Assembly (NCBI GenBank): GCA_036346205.1
Contig: JARFJB010000390.1
Span: 1,675,501-1,739,500 of the forward strand
DNA length: 64,000 bases
Direction: 5' to 3'
From: Vesta saturnalis
Taxonomy: Eukaryota; Arthropoda; Insecta; Coleoptera; Lampyridae
This document shows positions 1 to 10,083 of the stretch, piece after piece (position 1 is the stretch's first letter; each line of letters opens with the position of its first letter). A program made the translations under genes and the position numbers. The notes beneath the pieces were generated by a model. The model saw only the letters and a list, made by a program, of their open reading frames with translations, searched no databases and was not told where the DNA came from.

Positions 1-287
1 TGTTGAACACATCTTTTTGCTCTTTCACTTATGATCATCCCAACTTCTTTAGCGCTATGCACGTTAGTCCTGACCTAGACAGTCATCCTCCATCTCCTCA
101 GCATCCTTTTCTTTGCGCTTTGTCTGCGATACACATAGAATATCATGGTGCCTTTCGTACATTACATTCGCAATTTTAAGTACTTTACCATACATACCTC
201 TAACATTCTACTTACCGATTCGGCATTAATTCCTTGTAACGGGGCCTGTCTGTTCCGACCTTGTCCGCCCCTTGTAGCCAGCTCAAT
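1..287 (-). mobile_element. Truncated RTE-like non-LTR endonuclease fragment
   Basis: This stretch is a diverged copy of the first ~290 bp (minus-strand sense) of the RTE-like element at 51010-51310. Both contain the same ordered blocks: CTCTTTCACTTA, CCATCTCC.CAGCATCC, TTTTCTTTGCGC and CATTCGCAATTT. In minus-strand sense it would encode the start of an apurinic-type endonuclease, but reading frames are broken. The copy runs off the left edge of the window, so the rest of the element may lie outside. I infer a dead, probably 5'-end-only fragment; an intact element continuing leftwards cannot be excluded. Confidence 0.7.
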
Positions 288-319
288 CCGAGGCAATTGT
301 ACTGTTCTCTTGAGTAATA

Positions 320-321
<2 letters not shown>

Positions 322-387
<66 letters not shown>
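322..387. repeat. (TA)n microsatellite
   Basis: Uninterrupted TA dinucleotide run of about 33 units. It lies about 35 bp beyond the end of recognisable similarity of the RTE fragment. ORFs reading YIYIYI through it are artefacts. Confidence 0.97.
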
Positions 388-389
<2 letters not shown>

Positions 390-1704
390 TTTACAACTAT
401 TGGTATTCATATTGTCACAAGAACATCTACTATAAAGCGCCACACCCCTTACTGATGATGATAATTGCAACTGCTATCGAAACCCATAGAAAAGGTAAAA
501 GAATAATACGCGATTATTCTTAAAACATAATCATTTGTAAATGTAAAATTTCTGCTCTATCAAAAAAAAATGATTTGAGCAAGGTTATGAATCAAGTGTT
601 GTATTATGACAAAGAAACATTGTATTTTACACTACACTAGCAACTTTCTATTGTGTAAATATTGTGTTCTGTAAATTTGAGAGGTTCCACAAAAACTATA
701 TAGTGTAACTTTAAAACAGTTTTCAACATTTCATAATAGTCAAATTTATGTTTGTGATAGAAAATCATTCTATATCCCCGTCTAGAAATGAATTGTTGTT
801 TGAAACCACTTCAACTAATTAACTTGACCGGGTATTTCTGTTTAGGGGATTGATACCTAATTATTCTAGTTGTATAGTGTTTCACCACAGAAACCAAAAC
901 CTAAGCAATGTCGTCCAACAAATTTAATTTACAGAACAACTTATGAACTCGTAACACAATTTCAAATTCTAATTAGAGCTTTGTATCAATAAATCGAATC
1001 TGCAGGCATTCGTTGCACATTATGTACCAACATTTATTTGTAGAAATATAAAGTTGCACAAACAAAATCAATGCTTTTATTTAAGTAGATAAATTAAAAC
1101 TTTTCTTTAATTAAACGAAATCCGCTTTGTATGGAAATGTAAAAGCTTTTTTTATTATTGAAATACCAGTTAAGGATATCCCCAACTTTATTTCAGAGGG
1201 ATAAAAATGTGGTGTATAATTTCTCAGTCACAATAGTGACAACATATTGGACAAAAACGTTCATTTTAATCTTGGGGATTGCTGTAACGAAAAAAGGATA
1301 TTATTTCAAGCTTTTATTAACAATTCGTATTCTCCGAAATAATAAGCTGATAGAAAAGCAACTTTTATCCTTATAAAATCATTCTACAAAACGTTAAGAT
1401 TGATTAATAAGGGATAATGAAAAAAACTTACACACGTTATGAATTATTTTATCATTCTTTAATTAAAAATTACAAAAGAATCAATTGTGGTCTGCACGTA
1501 ATTCTTATGCCTGTGTTATGGTTTAACAGAAAATAGGGCCATATACATACATGCAAATTCTTGTATTGTAAAAAGCAATAAATACTACATAAATCTACAT
1601 TTTAAATATAATGAGATTACAGTCAAATTACTTATATTAGTGGAATGTGAGCCTGCAATATCGCTAGGATTCACACATACTAAAGCAACTTGACTAATGT
1701 TAAA
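388..1704. other. AT-rich interval, no gene seen
   Basis: No open frame, zinc-finger, transposase or RT motif, and no terminal repeats, were recognised on either strand. A 72-codon open frame near 1158-1376 has low-complexity composition and no family resemblance. Confidence 0.6.
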
Positions 1705-2060
1705 TTATTACAAGTTTTATTATGAACGAGTAAGTTCAAAATTAAATATGTAATTAAAATTATTAATTATTAATTTTATTAAATATATAAATGAAAAGTT
1801 TGCCCTGAGTAGGATTTTAACCTACGACTAGTACTTTGGCTATATTATACTTAGAATTTACATCTGTTCTACATACATATAGACAAAATTTTTATTGACT
1901 GGGGCTTCTATCTAGATAGCTCAGTTTGTTTGAGCGATACTTTAACAATGTACATGTCGTAGGTTCAAATCCTACTCGGGGTAAACTTTTTATTTATCTA
2001 TTTAATAAAATTAATAATAACTTTTAATTACATATTCGTTCATAACAAAACTTCTAATAA
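1705..2060. mobile_element. Inverted-repeat element with tRNA-like core
   Basis: Two long arms are inverted copies of each other: about 1705-1842 and about 1920-2060. The outer ends match as TTATTAcAAGTTTTaTTATG against the reverse complement of the right end; the inner ends match around GAGTAGGATTT.AACCTACGAC. Each arm carries a B-box-like T-arm sequence, so one copy of the B box lies on each strand. The right arm also has an A-box-like stretch. This could be two tRNA-derived SINEs in inverted orientation, or a fold-back MITE that picked up a tRNA-like promoter. No protein is encoded. Confidence 0.65.
1911..1983 (+). other. tRNA-like sequence (A and B boxes)
   Basis: An A-box-like stretch, TAGCTCAGTTTGTTTGAGCG, lies at 1917-1936 and a B box, GGTTCAAATCC, at 1962-1972. 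The T-stem/loop GTAGG-TTCAAAT-CCTAC is perfect. The 3' acceptor side (TCGGGGT) does not pair with the bases 5' of the D arm, so this is unlikely to be a functional tRNA gene. It fits a tRNA-derived SINE head or a pol III promoter remnant inside the inverted-repeat element. Confidence 0.55.
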
Positions 2061-2344
2061 AAAAATATTTATCTACGCTATCTGAATGTAGCTGGATGAA
2101 ACCGAAAGAATGTTTATTTTTTGAAGCAGAACCTACAGGGTCGTTCAATTTTTATACAAGCAACGGTTCTTATTATTCGGTTTTGCGCAACAAAGCTCCT
2201 AAGCTGGAAGATTCCAAGGATGATTCCAAAACGCAGTTGGAAATATACTTACGCATCGCAATATGATAATGTGTAGTGCAGACCAATTAGTTATGTATAC
2301 TGCATATTTGACACCAGTATCTGTTTCTTTATTAGTTGTTGAGA

Positions 2345-2430
2345 GGGTGGGTGGAATGGGTGGGTGGGGATCAAGTGGTTGGGTGAATGGGTGCGCGCGC
2401 GCGCGTGCGTGCGTATGTAAGTGTGTGTAT
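2345..2430 (+). repeat. G-run patch followed by (GC)n/(GT)n
   Basis: Positions 2345-2369 hold five runs of three or more G with short loops, which meets the usual G-quadruplex pattern on the plus strand. At 2392-2430 an alternating purine-pyrimidine run (GCGCGC, then GTGCGT and GTGTGT) follows. Both structures are simple-sequence DNA; no gene is attached. Confidence 0.8.
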
Positions 2431-2439
2431 AGTCAGGAT

Positions 2440-2961
2440 GACTTTAAGAATACGTAACCAATTTTAATGAAATATTTTGGTTGAGTTCTAAAGGTCAAAA
2501 GAGTAACTCACCTAAACTAAATTATTATTATATTACGAAAGCAAATAAGTCTTAAACATTAATTTAATTAATTAAAAAATCTGATGTGTGCTATTAAACG
2601 TTAAATTAATATGGTCATGTTTATATATTTGACAAACGATACAGAATCGTCATTTGCGTTGTGTTTAATATATATCTCACTGTATGTGACCGAATTTAGT
2701 TTTACCTTACTTGAAAGTTTATATATTATATTGTAAAGTCCCAGATCCTTCTCTTAAAAATCCAAAGATCCCGATCCTTATCCTAATTAACTTACTTAAT
2801 TAAATCCTGTGAATTCCCCCAATTGTATTCCTATATGTTCAAAATCCGTCAATTGTGAACCAATCCCACCATTTCCAATACCTGCTAATAAAATTTGCAA
2901 AAATTTTCTCCTTCTATCCGGCTCCGTCCCTACAAAAGCGACCGCAAACTTAAATTCACTC
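2440..2961. other. AT-rich interval, no gene seen
   Basis: Nothing recognisable. The stretch around 2795-2945 is less AT-rich and pyrimidine-biased, and leads into the hairpin minisatellite. Confidence 0.5.
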
Positions 2962-3080
2962 TTTTCTCTTTCGAGAAACCAAACTTCATCCTGTTTCTTT
3001 CGAGATACCAAACCTGACTCTTCTCTTTCGAGAAATCAACCAGCCTGATCCTCTTCTCTTTCGAGAAACCAGCCTGATCT
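2962..3080. repeat. Short tandem array of hairpin units
   Basis: Four imperfect units of about 27-33 bp share TTCTCTTTCGAGAAACC followed by a CCTGA-type spacer. They start near 2964, 2994, 3021 and 3054. Each unit holds an inverted repeat TTCTC-TTTC-GAGAA (5-bp stem, 4-nt loop); unit 2 is degraded. This is a minisatellite, possibly part of an unclassified element that continues to ~3480. Confidence 0.75.
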
Positions 3081-3480
3081 ATTTTTCCTAATAAACCAGA
3101 ACGCCTGCGTCTGACTTACAAATACGCAACCAGTACACGTTCATCCGCCTGCTGGTGTCAAAACCTTCGAGACGGCGCACAAAATCACATTACATGCCCA
3201 TTTGAACCAGCCAACCTAACTGCAAATTCGCAGGTTCTCGAACCGTGCGTTTTTTACCTCCTCTGTATGCGTTGGTCAACCAACATAGAGCGGACTCAAT
3301 CCCGCCGCACGATTCGAATACAGTCCGTTTTCAAGCTATCGGTGCAGACCGAACAGCTAGACCCTCGCGGCTTAGGCGAAAGTCCCAAGTTATCCTGCAC
3401 AACATTCCCTTTAACCAGAATATTCAAACGCATTACACCCGTACAAAATACGATAAACACATTTAAGATTCATCCTTTAT
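3081..3480. other. GC-richer unclassified block
   Basis: This block is clearly richer in G+C than its flanks. A 96-codon open frame (3267-3557, plus) runs through it, with no family resemblance that I can recognise. It may be an untranslated or LTR part of a retroelement, or a relic; no terminal repeats were found to settle it. Confidence 0.3.
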
Positions 3481-4145
3481 ATACCAGAAAATATTTTATT
3501 TGCTGGTCATTTTCCGTTATTTATTTTCAAAAACAAAATTTTAATCTTCCTGTTTAAATAAACGTAAAATTTATATTCTTTAAAATAAATTTTACATTAT
3601 AAACTTTCCCAAAGACTAATTCCATCGAACAGAAAATTGATAAGCATACTATTTTATGATTACATCTGTAAAATTTCAGTTAAGTTAAATAAAATTTAAT
3701 CAGTCACATTAGGGTAACAAAAAGTAAACGTTTTGTGAATTCAATATTTTAATAAAAAGATAAAGCTTTCATTCTATTATTGAAATCACTATCATTTCAA
3801 TATGAAAAATTACAATTGAAGTAAATAAATATCACAATTGCCCATTTGCTGTTATTAATATCTAATAGGGATTAGTTTAAATATTTTAAATGAAATATTA
3901 AGAAATTAAGAAAAGTCACCTATTCCAAATAAAATCGTAAAAATCCACATTGTAAATATTTCCAGACGTCAATAGAAATCACACTCACTTGAATACAGAA
4001 TTTTTCTATACACTTTAAATTAACCAGAACAGAAACATACACTTACACACGTAGAGAACACCCCAAACATAATTTATTATTAACAACACCCCTTAATAAA
4101 ACAAATACATTTTGTGAAAATGTAAACTTTCACCATTATCACACA
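3481..4145. other. AT-rich interval, no gene seen
   Basis: No motif, terminal repeat or convincing open frame was recognised here. Confidence 0.5.
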
Positions 4146-5541
4146 TAATAAAATACTTATCTTTTTTGGGGTTTTTAATGGTGTATTTTAAATTATGCAA
4201 TCTAAACGTTTCGATAACACTTACAGTTATTTTCGTCAGTAGTAATATCTGTTAAAATTGTTCAAGTTGAAAAATTAAAACATAAACAGCAGCCTGCTAT
4301 CAATATAACAGATATTAATAACGTTATTACACCTTCTAGACTTAACCCTAAAGAAAAACCAGTTCTTAATGTTGGTACTGATTGTCTTCCTTTTATAGCT
4401 AATGTTACAGATAGAATTAAAAAAATCTTAATTAAATATGGCATTAGTACTATTTTTAAACCTACAAACAAAAAATTAAAGAACATTTAAGACCACCTAA
4501 AGATGTGTCAAACCCTTTATCATCTTCCGGAGAGTATAAGTTATCTTGGTCATGTGGAAAAGTATACATCGGAACCACAAAACGTAGCTTTGAGACAACA
4601 CGTAAATAACATATGAGATTTTGTACATTAGGTCAACCAGAGAAGTCTGATGTGGCTGACCATGTCCTGAATAATCTAAATCATGACATTCAATTTGACA
4701 ATATGGAAATATTGTCAAGACAAACTCATTATTATGTTCGTTTACAACGTGAAGCTATTGAAATATATAAACACCCTAGTAATTTTAATAGTCACGAAGG
4801 AAATCTCCGTTTAAATAGGTTTTGGCATCTTATAATTATAAAAAGGCATACTGATACGTCTTGATTTTGATTTTAATTTTAACTTTTGGTATGTCTAGGT
4901 TTTTTGCTTTTTTCCTAGACCTTGAGGCATATGCTTTACCAATTATATGTTAAATTACCACAGCACTACAATTTAACATAAGTAGTTGAAATTAAGATTA
5001 AAATTAGAAAATTATAAAAACCGTTCTGCATTATGCTTTTCATTGTTAATAACACTTACACCTATTCATAAAGATATCTCTTTGTTAGATTTAACTGGAT
5101 TATTTTATTTGATGTCATGTTTATAGTTATGAATGCTTCTATCATTTTAAAATTGAAGTTTTTCACAACTTTACGCTTACATCATAACTAGTTAAATGTG
5201 TTTTTTGGCTGACATTTTTCATTGTTAGCTTTCTTCGTAGAGAGTGTTCTGATCTGTCATCTTTAAGACAGTTTAACAATATCTAATTTTTAATGACCTA
5301 GTTATCCTTTACTAAAATTTAATTTTATAGTTGGCTTTATACGTTTCTCAAAATGTTATGTTGATAGCAGGCTGATGTTTATGTTTTACTTTTTCAACTT
5401 TGACAAAATTGTTTACATCTTTAACAATTTTATCAGATATTACTACTGACGATGATAACTGTAAGTGTTATCGAAACGTTTAGAAAGCATAATTTAAAAT
5501 ACACCATTAAAAAACCCAAAAAAGATAAGTGTTTTATTAAA
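4146..5541 (+). mobile_element. Penelope-like element fragment between inverted repeats
   Basis: The element is bounded by inverted copies of one sequence: left 4146-4309, right 5354-5541. Shared blocks include ATGGTGTATTTTAAATTATG, AAACGTTTCGATAACACTTA and CAGCCTGCTATCAA. Penelope-like elements are known to carry such partial repeats (pLTRs), in direct or inverted orientation, because of 5'-truncated copies joined to each other. Between them lies a decayed reading frame whose C-terminal half is a GIY-YIG-type endonuclease. The reverse transcriptase region is essentially missing. At about 1.4 kb this is a 5'-truncated, non-functional copy. Confidence 0.85.
4257..4864 (+). pseudogene. Penelope-like RT linker and GIY-YIG endonuclease relic
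   Basis: The first block (4257-4490) reads from inside the left repeat and includes IKKILIKYG..TIFKPTNKK, the segment that follows the reverse transcriptase in Penelope-like proteins; it ends at TAA. After a frameshift the next block reads SSGEYKLSWSCGKVYIG, in which the YIG half of the GIY-YIG motif is kept and GIY is replaced by EYK. An in-frame TAA follows near 4608. The last block (4613-4864) contains LGQPEKSDVADHVL and REAIEIYKHPSNFN, typical of the endonuclease C-terminus with its conserved glutamate. There is no RT catalytic core. With two stops and at least one frameshift, it cannot encode a working protein. Confidence 0.85.
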
Positions 5542-5832
5542 TACATTTTGAATTGATACACATCGGTTGTAAACAAACCCGGCCATCTTTATTTCTCCAG
5601 ACTGCAGGCAATAATCTCAAAACCCCTAGTTTTCAGATACAAATTCAACTACCCTTATTAATAATAAAAATTGATAATTAACACCACCAAATTATTAAGG
5701 AATTGATTTTAGGCCGCAAAAACCCTGAAAATACTAACTAGTTTGGTTATAAAGCGACCAGTCGGAGGAAGAATCAACCCGCTGTTCACCAGGGCCAGGA
5801 GAGTTGCCTAACCGCCTGCCAGTCCAGTCTAG
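5542..5832. other. Flank of the Jockey insertion with a TATA-like site
   Basis: This block is of mixed composition and carries GGTTATAAAGCGACCAGTCGG-like sequence at about 5745-5764: a TATAAA with a GC-richer stretch downstream. It may be an old promoter or LTR piece, but no coding sequence could be linked to it. The proposed Jockey target duplication begins at its right edge. Confidence 0.3.
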
Positions 5833-5981
5833 AATTATTTTTCGTTTATTTTTAATTTTTTTTTTTTTTTATTGAAAGTTTGCGAATTTACAATCTACTT
5901 CTATACAGAGTTTTGAGTAAATATGTTAGACTTGTAAGGAAATCATCCACTGATGTTTTCCCCTTGTAGATTGTGGTTTCA

Positions 5982-8307
5982 TCAGTACGCTAGGTCTTGA
6001 GGCCAAGTTCTATGTAGTCTTCTCACAGTGGGACCGCTGTTGTTGAGTTGCTTTATTAAGTCATTCTCGTAGTTTGTTACTTGATCTTTGTATTTGGTGG
6101 CAACTCGCAGTATGTCTTCTTTATAAAGGGAATCTTTAGGTCGTTATGAAGCGTATCATTGGTGATATACCATGTAGCATCCACCATTGTTCTCAGAATT
6201 TTAGATTGGAACATTTGTATGATTTTTAGGTTTGTTGGCATGGCGCATCCCCACAACTGGAGCCCATATGTCCATATCGGTTTGATTATAACTTTGTATA
6301 ACAGTAACTTGTTGTTTAGGGAGAGCTTGGATATTCGTCCAACATACCCTGGATGAGTCCGTTTTAGTAGGTATAGAGACGTTATTGATGGTTACGGGCA
6401 GTGGTCGTGTCTGGTGGTGAATGTGACTTGGACTGATTTTGTTTGATTGATTTTTATTCTACATCTATTGTACCATTCGGTGAGGAGGTGCAGATGAGTT
6501 TGTTGGTTTTTAGAGGATTTTATTGACAGATAATACAGCTACATCATCGGCAAACAAGGCAATTGTGATGTTATTTGTTTGGGGTATGTCGGCAGTATAG
6601 ATTAGGAATATCAGGAGTCCTAGAACACTGCCCCTGAGGAACACCGGGTTCGATAGTATAGTAGTTGGATCGACTGACATTATGTCTTACTGAGAAGTTT
6701 CTATCGGTTAAGTAGGAATTTAAAAGGAGTAATTGCTTGATAATGTGTTTTTTATTTTGCAGAGAAGACCCGTGTGCCACAATTTACCAAATCCTGTGAG
6801 GTGTCAAGGAATACTGCATTGCAGAATTTCTTTTCTAACTACTCTTGACAATTTCGTTGGGTTACCCTATGAATCTGTTGTGTAGTGGAGTCGCGTTCCT
6901 GGAATCCGAACTGGTGGTTAGGTTGTAGCGTCATGGGGTCATGCTCTACGTATATTCTTTTAAGTAGGAGTCTTTCGAAAATTTTACTTACTAAGGGAAA
7001 GAGGATGATAGGACGATATGACTATGGATCATGTGGCGGTTTTGGTGGTTTGTGTATCATGATGATTTCGGCGTATTTCCATATTATGGGGAAGTAGGAC
7101 AGACTTAGTATTCAGCTAAAGATTACCGTTAGCTGAACTATGGATTTGCGAGGCAATTGCTTTAATATTTGTCCGTTATTAGGTCGTAGTCTGGAGCTTT
7201 GTGTATATTTGTATGATCTATTTCTCTGTTGCTGAACAGGGTTTTACGGGAGGGGCTATTTGGAATGGAATATCGATTGAGTCTTCTACTTCCCTGTCAT
7301 TGCCACCTGGCTCGGGTTTGAATACTTCATCTAAATGTGTTGCAAAAGTACCAGCCTTGTCCTTTTCAGTTCGTGCCCATTCACCATTAAGTTTACGGAT
7401 TGGAGGTACAGACAGCTGGGGTCTTTTTAGTTTTTTGTTGCCTTCTATAGCGTGTGATTATCTGGAGGTAGGCTGGTAATCTAATGTTGGAAGGTAGTAT
7501 TTTCGGCTTCCTTGAGTGCTGTTTTTAGTTCTCTGTAAAGTACGTTGTAACTATTTTGGTCTGCAGTGTTGGTTTGCGATTTATTTATGTTTGTTTCTAT
7601 GTAGTCTTGAAAATTGTTCCAATTAGTATCTTTTGAGGAAAACTTTCGGGGAAGCAGCTTATTAACTATAGTTTTGCTGATTCTGACGATGATCGGAGTA
7701 TGTTCAGTTGAGAGATCAAGGTTAGATTCCACAATGCACTTCCTTCTAGGGATTCCGTTTACTATGTAGTAGTCAAGTAAGTCGGGGAGTTTCCCGAGAT
7801 CTGCCGGCCAGTAGGTGGGAACTCCATTAGCGAGGAAGTCGTAATGGCTTCCAGTCGTAGTATTACGTAGGTGACAATTCTCGATCCCAATGTGTATATT
7901 TGGCATTCCAATCTCCCCCTGCGATAAACTTGTTTCCAAGGGTTTGGAAAAAATCCCTGTATTACTCCGTTGATATCGTATGTCGTGGTGGGCTGTAAAT
8001 GGCACCGACCTTAGTGTTCCATGGAAGAGTTCTTAATTCGACAGATGTTTCTTGGATTTTTTCTATTTGATATTTAGGTAGTTCATGATGGGTGATTGAT
8101 TTCCGAATAACTATTGCAGATCCGGCATGGGCGGTATTTTCAGGATGATGGTATATGGAGTATTGAGGTATGAAAAACGATTTTCGATCTGTGAAATGAG
8201 ATAAGTAACATGTCAATATTATTTAAATCTAGGAATGTAATGATTTGTTGGTTATGGTTAAGTAGTCCGTTGGCATTCCAGGTTGCAATTCGTAGAATGT
8301 GGTCCAT
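5982..8307 (-). pseudogene. Jockey ORF2 (endonuclease-reverse transcriptase), decayed
   Basis: The start is chosen at ATG 8307, 2 bp after the ORF1 stop, because it opens with MDHILRIATWNANGL, the classic start of Jockey endonucleases. Further on come HAGSAIVIRKSITHHEL (8130-8070) and the endonuclease C-terminal part with PTYWP..PDLLDYYIVNGI and DLSTEHTPIIV (7830-7680). The reverse transcriptase is recognisable by SYLTDRNFSV and GVPQG (6720-6630) followed by a frameshift. The C-terminus, RRLHRTWPQDLAY, ends at TGA 5982-5984. About 775 codons remain, against ~900 in intact relatives, so part of the RT is probably deleted. Multiple frameshifts make it non-functional. Confidence 0.85.
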
Positions 8308-8309
8308 TA

Positions 8310-9334
8310 TTAATTTAATTTTCCGATGACTGTGGTTAGTAGGTCTAATATTATGCTGTTTTGATTTATTAGTTGGGCGAACCTAGCTTTGAATTCATTC
8401 AAAAATATGGTTAATTGCTCTCTTATGTTTGATGGTTGTTCTGTTTTGGTGGCATTAGCGTTCTGGGATCTGCGATCTGGGCGTATGTTGTTTGGCTGTT
8501 TGTGTCCAAGGGAGTATTGTGGGATAAGTTTATATTTGGACGAGTGGGATTAGCACGTTGTATGTTGATTAGTTACGGCTAGTTTTGGTAGTTTGCTGTT
8601 CTTGCTCTGTTTCTTGTTGCTATTAGGTTTTGGTAAGCATTACAAACCTTGTAGTTAGCAGGGTGATTTCCAGCAAATAATGCACACGTGGCTGGAGTGT
8701 GTCTGGGTTTCACACATGTCTTCGAGTGATGCTGTTCGCCACATTTTACACAGTTGAAGGATTTGGTGCAATACGCTTTTGAGTGACCGTAGGACTGGAA
8801 TCTCATGCACTGGATTATGTTGTGGCTTTTCCTAGGAGGTTCTACAATGATTTTCGTGTTACATAAGAATTCAAACTTTAAAATTTCTTCGTTGTTCCCT
8901 TGTGGTTAGCCTATGCTTGAGATTGAAAACGTTGCGGACTTTGTGGCCGCTTTTTCAAGCTCCTCTTTAATATTTCCTATTGGTATAGAATAATGTAGGT
9001 TTCTAATTACAATTCTATATGCACGTTCGTCTTTTAGCTGGTACGTATGGTGAATTATGTTTTCTTCTCTTGGATGCCTCGCTAGGACCCTGTATGTTTC
9101 TATTGTATGTGGAGTGATTTTAACGGTTTCATTTGCTAGTGCTTTGCTGTAGTACGTTTCTTCCTCTGCGACTTGAGAAAGGTTGTTAATCATGTCCCTG
9201 AAGTTTATTACGCCATATATAAATATAGGGGGTGGTTTAGATGGTCGTGGTTGTTTCACTGTATTTTTTGTTACAACTGGATTGTCGATGTTTTCAGTGG
9301 ATAGTAGGCTGTAATGGTTTTGGACATTTTTCAT
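8310..9334 (-). pseudogene. Jockey ORF1 (gag-like, zinc knuckles), frameshifted
   Basis: The N-terminal block (9334-8906) holds a pre-zinc-knuckle RNA-binding region with KPPPIFIYGV, typical of Jockey ORF1 proteins. After a frameshift, the zinc-knuckle block (8830-8579) has a C-x2-F-x3-GH-x4-C knuckle in which one Cys is Phe, an intact CVKCGEQHHSKTC knuckle, and a third with C replaced by F in CALFAGNHP. A TAG ends that frame at 8579. The true ORF1 end can still be followed in another frame to TAA at 8310-8312, with FKARFAQLINQN and VIGKLN near the end. The protein would bind element RNA; this copy is inactive. Confidence 0.85.
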
Positions 9335-9497
9335 TTTGCATATTTTATTTAGTTTAGTTTGAATTACATTTTTATATTATTTTGTTAAACTTGTATTGTA
9401 TTATTATATCATTATGCATTCAGAATAAATGCCTGTTTAGTTTGATTCTCCACCCCATCTCCCGACCGAGAAAACTGTGGTAAAAAAAATTATTTTT

Positions 9498-9914
9498 ATA
9501 ATTCCTCTTTATAAAAGAGGGTGTTATAATATTTTAAAAAGAGACAAAATCTTGTCAGTAATAAAGTAGCAGCTTGTATTGTTAGCACAAAGATGTGATA
9601 TTATTAATAATCGTTTCAGTAAAATGAGATAAAAATATAATGAAACTGACATTTTCGACGGCTTTAACAAGTTCTAAAATCGATGTCGTGTCTAAAAATA
9701 GGTGACTACTTACTTGTAGAAAACTTGATCAACGAACTTGTTTATTAATGTAGCCTTCCGTAATACAACGTTTCTGTTCATCGAATTTAAACAAACATTA
9801 TTAGAAACTTTTACAAAAATATTATTAATATTATATTACATAAACGCTACATGAAGGAAATTTTCAGAACAAGTAACTAACATTAATTTTCATTGAGTGA
9901 ATTCAACGTTTTTT
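9498..9914. other. AT-rich interval, no gene seen
   Basis: No reading frame or repeat structure was recognised here. Confidence 0.5.
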
Positions 9915-10083
9915 ACAAATTTTCACTTGTAATTTCCTTAGTGTTTGAATTATTTCCAAAAATTTTTTCGAGTTCACGAATGTTTTGAAAATTATCGCTC
10001 GTGTTCGACTCAATAATTTTCTCAAAACATACGTGAACGAGCAAAAATTTCCGGTAATTAGTTCAGTAAGAAAATTTCACACC
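9915..10083. mobile_element. Fold-back MITE, copy 1
   Basis: The inner part (9947-10060) forms a near-palindrome: left arm TTCGAGTTCACGAATGTTTTG and right arm, inverted, CTCGTTCACGTATGTTTTGA, around a ~25-nt centre. Outer arms with AAATTTTCACTT on the left and AAGAAAATTTCACACC on the right extend the pairing. The same element recurs at 12092-12252. No protein is encoded. Confidence 0.75.

Larger units (their letters stand above)
5833..9497 (-). mobile_element. Jockey-type non-LTR retrotransposon
   Basis: Read on the minus strand, this is a two-ORF element: 5' UTR (~9487-9335), ORF1 with zinc knuckles, ORF2 with endonuclease and reverse transcriptase, a short 3' UTR, and a poly(A) tail seen as 15 T at 5856-5870. 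The decamer AATTATTTTT occurs just outside both ends (5833-5842 and 9488-9497), a plausible but low-complexity target-site duplication. The 5' end in element sense includes ACCACAGTTTTC, resembling the CAGT-type starts of Jockey-group elements. The copy is nearly full length in layout (~3.65 kb), but both ORFs have frameshifts and ORF2 looks internally deleted. Confidence 0.85.
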
